Shown: in pieces, positions 13,401 through 24,866 of the stretch
How the letters are laid out: each line of letters begins with the position of its first letter
Numbering within the stretch: position 1 is the stretch's first letter
NCBI GenBank assembly: GCA_022829145.1
Contig: CM040758.1
Span: 8,292,128-8,356,127, forward strand
Direction: 5' to 3'
From: Albula goreensis
Lineage: Eukaryota; Chordata; Actinopteri; Albuliformes; Albulidae
DNA length: 64,000 nt
The notes under the pieces: generated by a model
Told to the model about the DNA's origin: nothing
Database searches by the model: none
What the model saw: only the letters and a program-made list of their open reading frames with translations
Translations under genes and position numbers: made by a program

Positions 13401-15940
13401 GGTCAACCCACTACTTGGCTGCGGCCAAGTCCAGCTGCCTAAACTCGCAGTTTTTAGTGCTCAAACGGAAGAGAAATGTGATCCGTTCCAATTGTTACTT
13501 GGTGTGCGTTTTACAAAAAATCATAAGAGGTATGCTTTGTGTAACAATTAAGAGCTTTTTGCGTTAGGATGTTAACATTTTTTGCAGTGTCCATTTTAGC
13601 AGTAAATAAAACCTGTAGTAAGTACCATTCTCATGTTGGTTTTCTTGGGTAATTCAATAACTGAAATACCACCCATGGTGTACTATGAATGGTGCAGCAA
13701 TTCATTCAGCAGCAATATGACTGACCAATGACAGCATTATGCAAATTGCAGTTTGAATATTTATTAAAATGTATTGCTCTGAGACTTCACAAAAACAGCA
13801 TTTTCTTCTGCTGTGTTCAAATTTCTGCCCTGAAAATGGGTTGTGTAAAAAGTGCTTATTCGTTTTGGTTAAACCAAAAAAATTTACAGTGCCACCACGG
13901 AAGGAGCCTGTTTATGAAAACGGCCAAACAAAATTTTATCTACTGTTTCACTGCAGTGACCTTTGCGGTGACAAGATTAACCCCTACTGTCCACCAGGAT
14001 GGGACTCATTGGTTAATAAGGCCAAGCTCTTACTCCAATGCATGGGAAGGAGATTCTGACCAATGTTGAGGTAAAACTGCTGCTGTGGAAAATCCAAACC
14101 AGCAGGCTTTCGCTGGAGAGAGGCCGTACAAGATGGACCAAAACGAGTCCACCGCCCCAGTCAACACCCCTACCATCACCCCTACTATCAGGTGAAATCA
14201 TGCTGGTGACATCATTTCCGTTTCAACTGTCCTGTCTGATCCACTGTATTAGTTTTATCACTGTGAGTGTGGGTCGGTTTATCTTTGTCCCCCATTGAGT
14301 AACTCACAGATTTGGTCCAATCATAGTGGACTTTCGAGCAAGTCGTTCTCTGGAAAGCAGCGGTCTGTATGCAACAGAGAAAAAAAAACTGCCCGGAAAT
14401 CCTTTTTGGCAGGCAGTAGTCAGGCAAAGGTCAGTCTTAGTATATTTTGGATGCGTATGATAATCCAGTGAGTCTCAAAAAGGCACCAATAGATTTACAA
14501 CATATTATTAAACTTAAGCCTGTGTATGTTTATTGAGCATTTTTGGAAATGTTTTGTTTTTTCAGATCCACAAAATGGGGGTTTTTTAAAAGTTCATTAT
14601 TTCTGGCCAATGACAGTGCTGTTGCCAACCACATCTGTTGGCACGGTGACTGCATGTCCTTGCCGGCAGCCCTGATGAGGGGTCTGGTTGCCAGGTTGAT
14701 GGTGATCACAGACTCGCTGGTGGCCACAGGAAGTGGTGCCAGGAGCCAAGACACGAGGGCGTTAGAGGATGTGGTGTTCGCGTTACCCTGGAAATGGCCC
14801 CACTTAACACCTGCACAACTCTTTTCAGAGTTACACATTACTGGCGAAATAACTCCACTTTCAATCATGTTTATGAAAATTCAAAAATCCCCAGTCTACA
14901 TGAACACATATTACTTGTACAAAACTCAGTAGAAAGAGGTGCACTCTAGAGTTACATATGTACAGTGTGGGCAGGAGCAGGTGAGGTCTATATTTAGACC
15001 TACAGTACCACCTGCGCTTCCCTCTTTCATTAAGTCAGGCTCACGGCTTGTGCATCTTATACATTAATCACAGACCTTAACTTTAATCCTGTTTCAAAAA
15101 AACAATTAACAAGAAAACATAGGCCTGACAAACAAAGCACATTTGGAATTTGTGGTGCACCTGAATTGCTTTGTGGGCAGCCTCCACAATATGGCATGCA
15201 ATAGCCATGCAGTTTTGCTCAAGCTATCTTGTTTCATTCACTTGGATGATGGCTGAGTTTGCAGTGATTGCCTACAGTGTTACTGTCCTCTCTCTTTGGG
15301 TAGCTGCAGTTAGACCTGGGTATCTGCACTTGTGGTGTTGGCTGACAATATGTCCTCATATATCACAAAGGAATAGAAATTGTCTTCAGTTTTTGGAAAA
15401 TTAACAGATTGACATTTTAACAATGATTATATTTTAGTTTGAGGAGCAACTCTGAATCCTCTGTCATTCACTGACCCACTTTTTGGTGGACATTTTGAAA
15501 TGAAGCCGTGCGATGGAAAGCACTGTGATACGATACAGGTCAATTACATTTACTGCAGCGGTCTTGAATAAATTTCCCAAATTTTTTCTCTTCCAGTCAC
15601 GAGCGGGATAAAGTACAGTCTGCCAAGGTAATGTGATCACCGTCGCTGTAACCATGCAGACGTCCTATTCTCCTCCCATTAGACAGAGCAGATAGACAAG
15701 CAAATCGATATCCTCTTGTTCCACTGAAAACCACAGCATGCTGTTCTCCTGCTGGTCACATAGCCTCTGGGGTTGTCCAGTTAGCGTCCAAATGCAGCGG
15801 CTGAAAACATTGAGAACAGAGCCATCTACTGATATATTAATGGCAGACTGTTTGTCACATCTGCTTAACTCTCAAGCCCATCCCACTACACAAAAGGCAT
15901 TTTGATAGGTGGAAGTCACAGCAGCTATTCTTTAACAGCC
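10441..15940. other. No gene seen
   Basis: Mostly AT-rich. It contains a 12-bp perfect hairpin (11780-11806, TTTAGGTTTT / AAAACCTAAA, 3-nt loop) and a T run (13202-13214). A GC-richer, exon-like block at 14590-14830 is open on both strands but unrecognised. Confidence 0.5.
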
Positions 15941-15941
15941 A

Positions 15942-16165
15942 AAGACAGTTAATCAGCAGAGCCCCTTCTTTGATTATGTGCAATAGCATATTAGCACATA
16001 TGCATCCCTCGCTGTGCCACCTTTGGCGGGATCATCTATCTGTTAGCCAAAGAAGTCAACGCTGTTGGTGTGTAGAGTCAAGCATTGATACTTCAGCCAA
16101 AACATGTAGCAAGTGGGTGGTGAGTGATATCACTGAGTACATTGGCATGGGGTGCTCATGTTAAA
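15942..16165 (+). repeat. Dispersed repeat, copy A
   Basis: Aligns by eye with 38157-38372: both share AGCCCCTTCT, AATTATG/GATTATG, TAGCATATTAGCA, GTTAGCAAGTGGGTG-like and ATGG(A/G)GTGCT(C/T)ATG blocks in the same order and spacing. Divergence is high (old copies). Family unknown. Confidence 0.75.
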
Positions 16166-18359
16166 CTATGTATGTTTAATATGGTATAATGTACAACAAC
16201 CTTGCTTGTGCCAAGCTGGAGGGGCTGAAAACATTTGGGTATCTAGATAATTTGGATTCAGTACCCAGAATGTTATGTGTGAGAGTAGCAAGTACCCCAG
16301 AGTAAAAAGACAGCGGTTTTCTGTGGAATGTTGGTGCAATGTGGGCCACAGGCAGTCAGACCCATCAGATGGCACTTCCTGCGGCAGAGCTCCAAACCAC
16401 CGAACTTCAGGGAAAACAAAGGAGAACAGCTCCCCCTGCTGGCTCAACAGCAGTCTGACAATACAACCCAGTATGGCTCTGCAAAAACAATCGACTTGTA
16501 TTTATCAGCAGGGATACACAGGGGATATGCAAACAATACTCGAAATGAAAAAGAACTTACTGAATGACAGTAAAAAGGAGTATAAACATATTTCATATAA
16601 TTTCACTACCAATAACAAATATGTTTCAGCTTTAAAATATGTTTTATGAACTGTGAGTTTATAGACATGAACCGTTCACCAGATTTTGAAAGAAGCGGAT
16701 AGCTGGTGGTCAAATTCCATGAGCATCAATCATAGAAACAGAGAAATTATTTGTGTCGAGGGGAACAGTGATGAAAATCATGACAGTATGAGCTATACAA
16801 GCGAAATCTGCATCAGAAAAGTGGCCACAAGTCAAAGCTCACTGAAAGGAACAGATAAGCACATAACAGAATAGTTACAACAACCACCGAGCAATGATAT
16901 AAAAAATGACCACAGATCTGAATCTACACCTCTGTGACACTAAAAGCCTTCCATTCATAAGAAGAATGAATATGCCAAAGAGCCGTTTAAATTCTGATAT
17001 ATTACATCACTTTGAGGAAGAGACAGATATGAGAAAGAGGCAGGAACTTACGGGTGATGAAATGCCGTTCCATTTATAACTGCATTGCATGCTGGGAGTC
17101 ATTTTTCAGGTCTTATCAACATAAAGGAACACCTGCTGCAAACGTGATGTTAAAACTGTCTACTTGTTTATCTCACGATGATGGATTATGTGTTTGGGGG
17201 GGGGGGGGCGTTAACCGAAATACATTTTAATAACTAAATTTTCTCTTGTGCTTTCAAAGTCTTTGTTTCATCATGATGTATATATGCTAGTACTTTACAG
17301 TCTCCATTATTTTGATGGTGTAGTATTTTATCCTGTGGTTCATTGTGATGATTTAAGTGTGGATTTAGAAAATGAACTTTATTGCTACTGACATTTTGTA
17401 ACTGTTACATTTTAGGGCTCCATGTAATATGTGCACTAGGTGAAGCTGTATACAATCACTGCGCATAGAAAGGGTTTTGTGATGATATTTATGGTTATAA
17501 TGACATATGATACAAGTATAACCAGAGTAAATGCAAACGGTCTGTGACCAAGGATCTTCAATGAAAAAAATGTCTGTCTATTGGGAGTTCGTTCAAACAA
17601 AAGTTTGGAAGAAGTATTTTCAGACAACCCCTCACTCAAATACCTCTATCTGTCCAATCTGGTTTTCTATGCAAGTATTAAATTGTCACTTACCTTATCT
17701 TCCATCATGCTCTCTGCTTCCAGCATTCATCCCACTCCCCATTTCTGCTTTCATGTCTTCTTCCCTTTCGTCTGTATTTCTCCTTCTCTTCCATTGGTCC
17801 AGTGGGGGTTCACCTCACCCAAAATAGTGAGGCATGACGCTGCCCCTTTGGACACCAAGCCCAAGATCAAATATCTGCACCATTATACAACTTGCCACAT
17901 CCAATAAACTCCATCCAAATGCATTCAATGTTGGCTTAACATTCATTCTACTGAACCAAATGTTATGGAGGACGCTGTATGCAGGGCATGGACTGTGGGA
18001 GCTATGCTATCTGATGTCAAGCAAACAAAAAGGAGACCAGTGATCCGGGAAGGATGGATGCTTACTGATGGTACAACAATGAATCACACAGCGACTACAG
18101 AGGTAAACAGTTTTAGGTTAGTGGGGCCAATTCTTGAAAATATTTCCTCTTTGCATGAATCAGTTACAGGTGTTTTTAATGCTGGGCCCTGCCGACTCTG
18201 CCGTCAGGAGACACTGGAATTGTGCAGCAGTTTGTGCCTGGTCCACTACAAGACTGCACCACGAGAACAAGTTCTCATGTGGTTGGTCTTACAGTGGACT
18301 ACGCACTTACTGAAACACAATTCCAATGTCTCCTGACAGCAGAGTCATGGGCCATTTGT
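16166..18359. other. No gene seen
   Basis: AT-rich noncoding sequence with a 13-base G run at 17196-17208. Short open frames at 17531-18336 are not supported by any conserved motif. Confidence 0.5.
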
Positions 18360-18374
18360 CTCTGTCTCTCGAGA

Positions 18375-18600
18375 CCAAGTTTATTATCGTAAAGTAAAAC
18401 TAAGACGAAATCTATCAGATGACAGTTAACATTTTCGTAAAACAATATAAAATAATTAATAAAACAAGAACGAAAAACTAAAAATAACGAAACTGATAAT
18501 ATTGTCTAAATACTAACTGAAATAAAATAAGTGCATTGTCTTACGTAAAGCTAAACTTTGCGGTGTGGAGATTAAGGGAAAAAGTCCCTAACTAAAACTA
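18375..18600. repeat. A-rich degenerate low-complexity repeat
   Basis: Irregular runs of AAAACTAA, AAATAA and GAAACT words, a type common in fish genomes. It includes a minus-strand AATAAA (18385-18380) that could end the kinase transcript. Confidence 0.55.
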
Positions 18601-19071
18601 AACTTTTAAAAAAAGGACATTTTTTAAAATAATACTGAAATAGAAGTTAATATTAAAACAAAAAACTATTATAACCTCGCCCAAGACAGTACAGTACTGT
18701 CCTGAGGCAGTTCTCTTGTGGAACAAACCATTAGCTATGGCACAATTTGAGTGCCACAAGACAATAGAGTACTTTCCCGAGCCAGTCCTGCACCAGAACT
18801 GCACCTTCATGCCAGTACCCTGCCACTGCCACGCCAAGCACCACAGGACAGTACACAAAACACTACAGCCCCTAATCTGTTTCTACTGCCCGCACCATAC
18901 CTTAGTTTGTGATGCCCAGCCCCACTATGACTGCCAGTTGACCCCAAGTGCCAGCTGGATTGACCTGGTACCTGTGTCATCAGGTACCTCCAATCCTGGT
19001 CCTACCTTCCCTTCTACTGCCTGATGCAGATGCACCTGGAGTAGGTGGGTTTGCAGCATTCCCAGAAACCC
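18601..19071. other. 3' flank of the HIPK-like gene
   Basis: Noncoding. It may include the kinase 3' UTR if the 19072 stop and a signal near 18385 are used. Confidence 0.4.
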
Positions 19072-19362
19072 TCAGGCATCTTGCTTGTGGCGCTGGCTTG
19101 TTCCAAAGCATGAGAAGAGTGACGTCACCATTCTTCTCAGGGGGCCTTTCTTCTTCTTGGGTGTCTCTTGGGTTTGACTAGGGGCAGTCTCCAGAGAGTT
19201 GCTCTCACTCTGCCTGGAGGACACCAGGCACTCTGAAGATGAACCGGCACAATAAGAGATGCCTGCACCGTCTTCACTGTTCCCAGTTCTGGGCTTGGGG
19301 TTCATGCCGTTGATGGTGCTTTGGTTCAACACATTGGCAAGTGTCAGCTCCTCTGAACTGGA
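19072..19362 (-). CDS. Alternative last exon of the HIPK-like kinase
   Basis: The acceptor CTCTCAACAG precedes 97 codons (with stop) that start SSSEELTLANV and end RHKQDA. The phase matches a donor GAG|GTGAGA at 19550 within exon 2. If that donor is not used, exon 2 reads on for eight codons (VRPELEKI) plus Ala to a stop at 19520. The exon repeats the end of exon 2: SES..L....QT.ETPKKKK...SLFSCFG here, SES..L....QTEETPEKKK...SMFTRFG there. This points to an exon or segment duplication. Confidence 0.75.
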   Translation of the reverse strand, partial: SSSEELTLANVLNQSTINGMNPKPRTGNSEDGAGISYCAGSSSECLVSSRQSESNSLETAPSQTQETPKKKKGPLRRMVTSLFSCFGTSQRHKQDA

Positions 19363-22053
19363 CTGTTGAGAGAGTGAAACTGGTTAATGGAACTTATTTG
19401 GGATGAACAGGTGAAGCATTTTGTTAAAAGTGGGAAGTGACTTTATCTGTATTCCTGTAAAATATTATTGTTACATGTGTCATGGCAAATAACTGCAATT
19501 TATTAGCAACCTGTAAAAGCTAAGCTATTTTCTCTAACTCTGGTCTCACCTCATTCTTGACATTATCCAAGCTTGCTTCATCAGTGTGTCTCATTCTCCT
19601 TTTTGTCATGCCATTTTTCACCATGGTTTCTGACAGTTCCCGGCTATCCCGAGTTTTTCTCAACTTCTTGTGACAGAACCCCCCGAAGCGAGTAAACATG
19701 GACCGCAGTGATGTTTTCAGGGAGGCCTTCTTCTTTTCGGGGGTCTCCTCTGTTTGATCAGACACAATGTCTAGAGTCCTGCTCTCACTCTCTGTGGAAG
19801 ATACCTCAGGCTCCACATTTGTGTGTTTGGAGGTACACCCTGTGTCCTCTTCCTGGTTGCTTGCCCTGTTAAGGGGGTCAGTGTGCTGTGTGTGATCAGG
19901 AACATTTCTGCAAAAGCTCATTTCACTTTGGACAGAGGACAATAGGACCTCCATGGAGCTTCTTTGCTTAGCTCTTATCGAATAGTTTGAGCTAGATGTA
20001 CTCTCTTCTACACTGCTATCGAAAACCAAAATGCTTGGCTTCTCTGGGAGCTCCTGGCTTTCAACTGAGTCTTCAGAAGGCGAATGTTGCCCATTCAAGC
20101 TGGGTGGGGCAGAGATGTGGGCGCCCTTGTATCCCTGCAATGAAAATTCATAGTACTGCTGGTAACAGCGGGACGGGCTCAAATGCTGCAAGGTGACGAA
20201 GGGGTGATGGAGTGCATGACTAGCACTGATCCTCTGCTGTCTGTCCACAGAGAACATCCTCTTCAGCAGGTCCACCATGCAAAGGCGGTCAGTGATCTCC
20301 GCCGCTCCTCCCTGCAAGTCGAGCGTTGGGTCCTCCACCAGCCCAAGCTTCTTCAGAGAGCTCGCCACTTGATGCTTCGATTTCTGGCTGCGTTTCACAG
20401 GTCCTGTCCCCTGTGCGGACACCTTGGGCCTGAGCGTCCACTGGTACTCCCCAGTGGTGTCCATAATCTTGTCAAAAAACAATGTTCCCTTCATTGCCGA
20501 CTCTATGATGCTGGATGGAGGAATTCCCGAGAACTCAAAGATGTAGTGTGCCAAGTCCAACTCACACTTTGCCGGATAGAGGACATAGCCCAAGTATTGT
20601 TCTGCCATCACGCAGCCCACAGACCATATATCTACCTTCCCACAGAAAGGGAGGCCCAGAAGAATTTCAGGAGCCCTGTAGCATCTGACAAAAAAGACAA
20701 AATGGCTGACTGAAGTGCATTGGTAAAAACACTCTAGCAGCAATTCAAAGTACTTTACATTCTAGTCAGGTTCCGTGTAAGCTAGTCATGAACATGAATG
20801 CAAGGACTAAGCTAATTGATACAAATTTTAGCCAAATCTATGCCACTTGACTTCTTTAACTGTTTTTTTAAGTACTTCAATGAATTTAAGTACATTCTAA
20901 AGGTCTTGCATCACATTAATGGACAGAAATCACCATAATAATAATAATGTTACATTTATGTTGTACTCCACAATGTTACTTTTGTAATCAAACAGTTCAA
21001 ACGTGGTTAAAGTGCAGATTTTATAAGGTTTTAAATAGGGTTATTTTTATGCAGTTTAGTTGGGAAGAAAACCACATGGCTCGGGCATTGACCAAAGTTG
21101 AAGGCAAATCTAACCAGCTGTTTACCGTTCGGTTAGCAGGCCAACGCCAGAGCTTTATCAGTTTACAATTTTGATGTATAAAAATGAATGGCTCTGCGGT
21201 GGGAGAACTCTGTGCCATTTTAGCCAGAATATTCAAAGTATAACAGGTAAGCAAGCTATGATGACCACCAGGAACCAGTTAGCTTGCTGGGCACTTACGT
21301 TGTATAGCTCCATCCTTCATGCAATGGAATACCTACATTTAGACCGAATAGCTGACTGACAAAAACATATTGGACTAAACCATGACCATAGCCAGTTAAG
21401 ACTACAAACAAGTATGCAGCAATTTCTCACCTAAACTGCCCAGCTGTTCGGAAATATGAATCTACATGCATTTAGTATAAGCGGTGTTCATATTCATAAG
21501 GTTTATATTAATTAAGAACTTACATGGTTTGGATGTAGGGCGACCACAACTTTGTAATTTCGCTCTTGGCAACTGAGCTGCCGAAGTCGATCAGCTTCAC
21601 TCGGTATGGATATCGCTGCTGGTTGACTGTCATTATGTTGACTGGCTTGATATCAGCATGAATTATTCCGACATCATCCAGTTTTTTTAGCGCTCTGAGT
21701 ATCTGTAATGTAATTGTCCGAATATCTCTGACAGCCATCGGCCTGAAATCGTTCTCATACTGTAGCTGATACAGGCTCATCTCCAGTTCTTCAAAGACCA
21801 AGAAGTATTGGGTTCGATCCTTGAAAGCTTCAAAGAAGCGCACGATGTGGCTTTCCTCCGCATTCTCTTTGGCAAGGGCAGTTAGAAAATGTCGTTCCCG
21901 CCTGAACATGTTTTCTTTGGACGGTGGCAATCTCTTTATCACCACAGTTTTAAAATCGCTCCGACGCTGGAATGCTGCGACTTGCCCGAATGTTCCACAG
22001 CCACTGAGTTTTAAAAACTTATATTGTTCTTCGCTTGAAAAGAGATTAACCAT
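19072..22053 (-). CDS. HIPK-like (DYRK/HIPK family) serine/threonine protein kinase, three exons
   Basis: Exons 22053-21524, 20684-19550 and 19362-19072; 1,956 nt, 651 residues. The start ATG (GCCATCATGG) has a good Kozak context. Kinase motifs: Gly-loop GCGTFG (18-23), Lys40, alpha-C Glu53, catalytic loop HADIKPVNIM (132-141) with Asp134, and DFG at 156-158. The activation loop has Tyr173 in SPYIQT and then CYRAPE. HAD instead of HRD, PYRVK before the DFG, and RAPEILLGLPF followed by the IWSVGCVMAE block are HIPK signatures. The usual KPEN is KPVN. The protein is about half the length of HIPK1-3 (about 1,200) and nearer HIPK4. The C-terminal tail has no homeobox-interacting region that I recognise; instead it carries two copies of a basic QTxETPxKKK module. 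It could belong to the expanded HIPK-like family of fish; I do not assign a symbol. All catalytic residues are present, so it should be active. Confidence 0.9.
20685..21523 (-). other. Intron 1 of the HIPK-like kinase
   Basis: 839-bp intron, donor CAT|GTAAGT and acceptor TTTTTTGTCAG, splitting the activation segment just before CYRAPE. No other coding signal seen inside. Confidence 0.8.
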
Positions 22054-22146
22054 GATGGCACCACTCGATCCAACAGCTTTGCAAAAAACGGTAAAACTCT
22101 TGCGGGAGAAAAATACTAAACTATCACAGATAACTGTCTGCATGTA

Positions 22147-22155
22147 TTATATATA
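22147..22155 (-). promoter_or_regulatory. TATA box of the HIPK-like kinase
   Basis: TATATATAA on the minus strand lies 94 bp upstream of the ATG at 22053. Initiation about 30 bp downstream would leave an in-frame ATG at 22143 outside the message, supporting the start at 22053. Confidence 0.6.
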
Positions 22156-23094
22156 GATAATTTTAATGTTTTGTGTGACGTAACAGTGGTTCATTAAGTC
22201 CATTGTGCAAATCAACAAACGATCAACGGACGCCATTCACATGGACTATAAAGTCAGGTGCAATGAAGGTAGACGGCAAAGTGGCCTGGCAGAACAGTTG
22301 CGAGTGGATGCTGTTTAGTGAAGAATTGACGATTACAATACAATGTATCTACTTAAAATGTCCAGTATATTATTGATTGCAATACTAATACATACTAAAA
22401 GACAAATTCTTGCAAAAGCACTGACTCAAAGAGAAATTTAGTATGCACAGCTTTTGTTATCCACCATGATTTCTCAGCATGTGGTTTATCTACACCCAGA
22501 AGGTAGGTAGTGGCAAACAAAGATAACTGCTAACAACCCCCTACTGACCCAGTAGACTAAGGATTCTGCTGGCCTCAATGGAATCTACCATGTTACCCTC
22601 ACTGGGAAAAATAACGTGATGGTTTGCATAAGCCATGCATGACTTGTCCACAAAGAGTTGATCTGACTCTTTGTACAGGTGAAGTAATGTATCATTCAAA
22701 TCCCCTGTATTTCTTTCATAATGCTCAATTCAACAGAAAATATTGAATAATATATCTTAAAGAAGTAACTTTTCAGCTTGAATGTTGAATGCATATAAAG
22801 CAGAACAAGACAAATATTTTAAAATACCATTTCAGACTTCTAGGTATTTACTTTGGTCTATAATACGAGTGTGTTCCAAATTAAATATTATATTGAAAGA
22901 TGTTTTTTGTTTTCGAAAAAATAGTATGTATTGTGAAATGTCATATTTAATTTACATATTGAAATAAATTATTGTGGAAACTGCCAGTATAAAAATATAT
23001 TTTTTCACTGTTTATTTATTACGTTTCATGCCCTTTTCTTTGGTCAGCTGCTCTAACTTTCCCATGTCGTGTCATTTGATCAACTGCGATCCAC
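22156..23094. other. Head-to-head spacer between the HIPK-like gene and spag5
   Basis: About 0.95 kb of AT-rich sequence without a gene. It lies between two divergent promoters and may carry shared regulatory sites; none is obvious apart from the elements listed separately. Confidence 0.6.
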
Positions 23095-23277
23095 ACTCCA
23101 ACTCGGTAGGTGGCAGTAATATGTCTTAAATTGTAGTTTAAAAAAACCGCCAAAAAACCTCAGAAGAAGTGCCTCGCCTTGGTGACGTCATCTGCGTTCA
23201 TACCCAATCATACATTTTCCTTCATACTTTTGAATAAAGTTGAAGCGGTTTGTTTGTGAATAGGGCAAAACTGGAAG
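23095..23277 (+). promoter_or_regulatory. spag5: spag5 promoter region and 5' noncoding exon
   Basis: The first, noncoding exon ends at 23277 with donor GTAAGT; the next exon starts at 24848 after ATAACAG, and the first ATG is at 24867. Upstream are a perfect cAMP-response palindrome TGACGTCA (23183-23190), a CCAAT motif (about 23204) and a stretch at 23103-23168 with CTCGGTAGGTGGCAGTAAT ... CCGCC ... CAGAAGAAG. That stretch resembles a short repeat I associate with many fish promoters. No TATA box is obvious. The start of transcription is not determined; the most likely area is 23190-23250. Confidence 0.6.
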
Positions 23278-24866
23278 GTAAGTACATGCTTGAAATAAGC
23301 TGACTTGACCAAGTTAAACTAAACTAAAATTATTTTGGGACTCAACCGTACATTTATAAATCGTTCCAGCGAGGTAGCAAGCTCCAAGTTAATTTTTGTT
23401 AGTGCTTAAGAAACGTTGGATAATAGAAAGTAACGTGATGTGACACTAGGAGGCATGCGGCTGACGTTAGCTAATATTAATCCAATATACCGTTTTCTCT
23501 CACTGATTAACTAACTATCAATATCCGAATTAAAAATGGCTTGCTGTTTGAATTCAAGGATACAGCATAATAACGAACTTGAGTTAACTAACGATACCTA
23601 GCCCAGGAAGGAATTCTTGTCGCCTGTTTATCTGTTGGTTATCCACTGTCAACTCAACGAGTGATAATGCTGTTTGTTGAAGTCCCTGCATTTATAATGG
23701 TCTGTTGATATTAAGTTATTTTATGTATAGTTCTAATGGTAAAACGGTTTGCCAAACCAGTAAAGTTAACTGCCAAATCAACTTGCAGAGGAATTTTTTT
23801 TTATCCCAAACATCCCGTCAAAATAACCGAAACTGTTCAATGCTTAGCTGTCTGACAACCACCCACTCTCTTTGTAGAACTCAATCACAATATTATTTGT
23901 CGTTATTCTTTGCACCTTAACTTGGGCTTTGATTTACAAAATTATGCAAGCTCAGTTTGCATGTCTATAAGGTACGCTCGAATACAGTTTACATTGGATG
24001 TAAATTAATTTTACGTTACTTGGGCCATACGAATGCCAATTTCAGAGCCAATCACTTGAATTTTCGATATGTTTTGTAAAGAAATGACGTGATTTCAATG
24101 TAACAAGGGTAAATCTTGTGGTACTGCTAGACAAAAATGTTTGGAGATACAGAGATTTACTGTATTATGCAACATATCAGTTGTACTGTAAAATGACATT
24201 TAAGAACTGATCTGATATTATTCCGATGTATCAAGTATTCATTCCCATGGTCAAAGTTTGTAACCCCCTACTATGTTTTTATTGTTGTACAAAACTGAAT
24301 GTCACAATCTGCTCACACGCTTTCTTTCTGTAAAAACGCAAGGAAATTCGTCTGCGTTTTAATGTATTGGTGAGCATTAAGCTTCAGCTGCAAAAAAAAA
24401 AAAAAACACTATCCCATCCATATTCCTCACAAACTATAAACCAGCTCCAAATCTGTGTGACACTGAATAATTGTATGTATGTATCTTGGGCCTGTAATTT
24501 GTCCCTCTCTTGCCATTGCAACAAATACTTTTATCTCAAGGACTTTATTGATGTAGATCATAGTCAGTAAACCAATACCAAAGCTAACCATTTTATCCAG
24601 GGCAACCCATGACTACATTAACTGTTTGCAGACAGTTTAGTATGTAGATGGATTCACTGGCCAGGCCTTTGGATGAAGTAAATCAGAAAGATCAATGGGT
24701 AAAAAATTACTGGGGTCCTTGACAGATTTGCAAGATAAGAGAAATAATGTAAACATTTAGAGTTTGGGCCTAATTATATTTCAGTGGGAAATTGTATCAA
24801 CTTTTTCTGTTTGTAAGAAGTCAAAGTTATTTTGTTTTTTATAACAGAGGTCCACTAAAATTCACA

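Noticed and set aside
13728-14069. Two overlapping open frames of about 100 codons
   Set aside because: Different frames of the same stretch, neither with recognisable content.
20183-20713. 176-codon plus-strand open frame
   Set aside because: Antisense shadow of kinase exon 2.
22054-22143. In-frame ATG at 22143 as the kinase start
   Set aside because: It lies only a few bases below the TATA box, so probably upstream of the transcription start. The ATG at 22053 has the better context and precedes the kinase fold directly.
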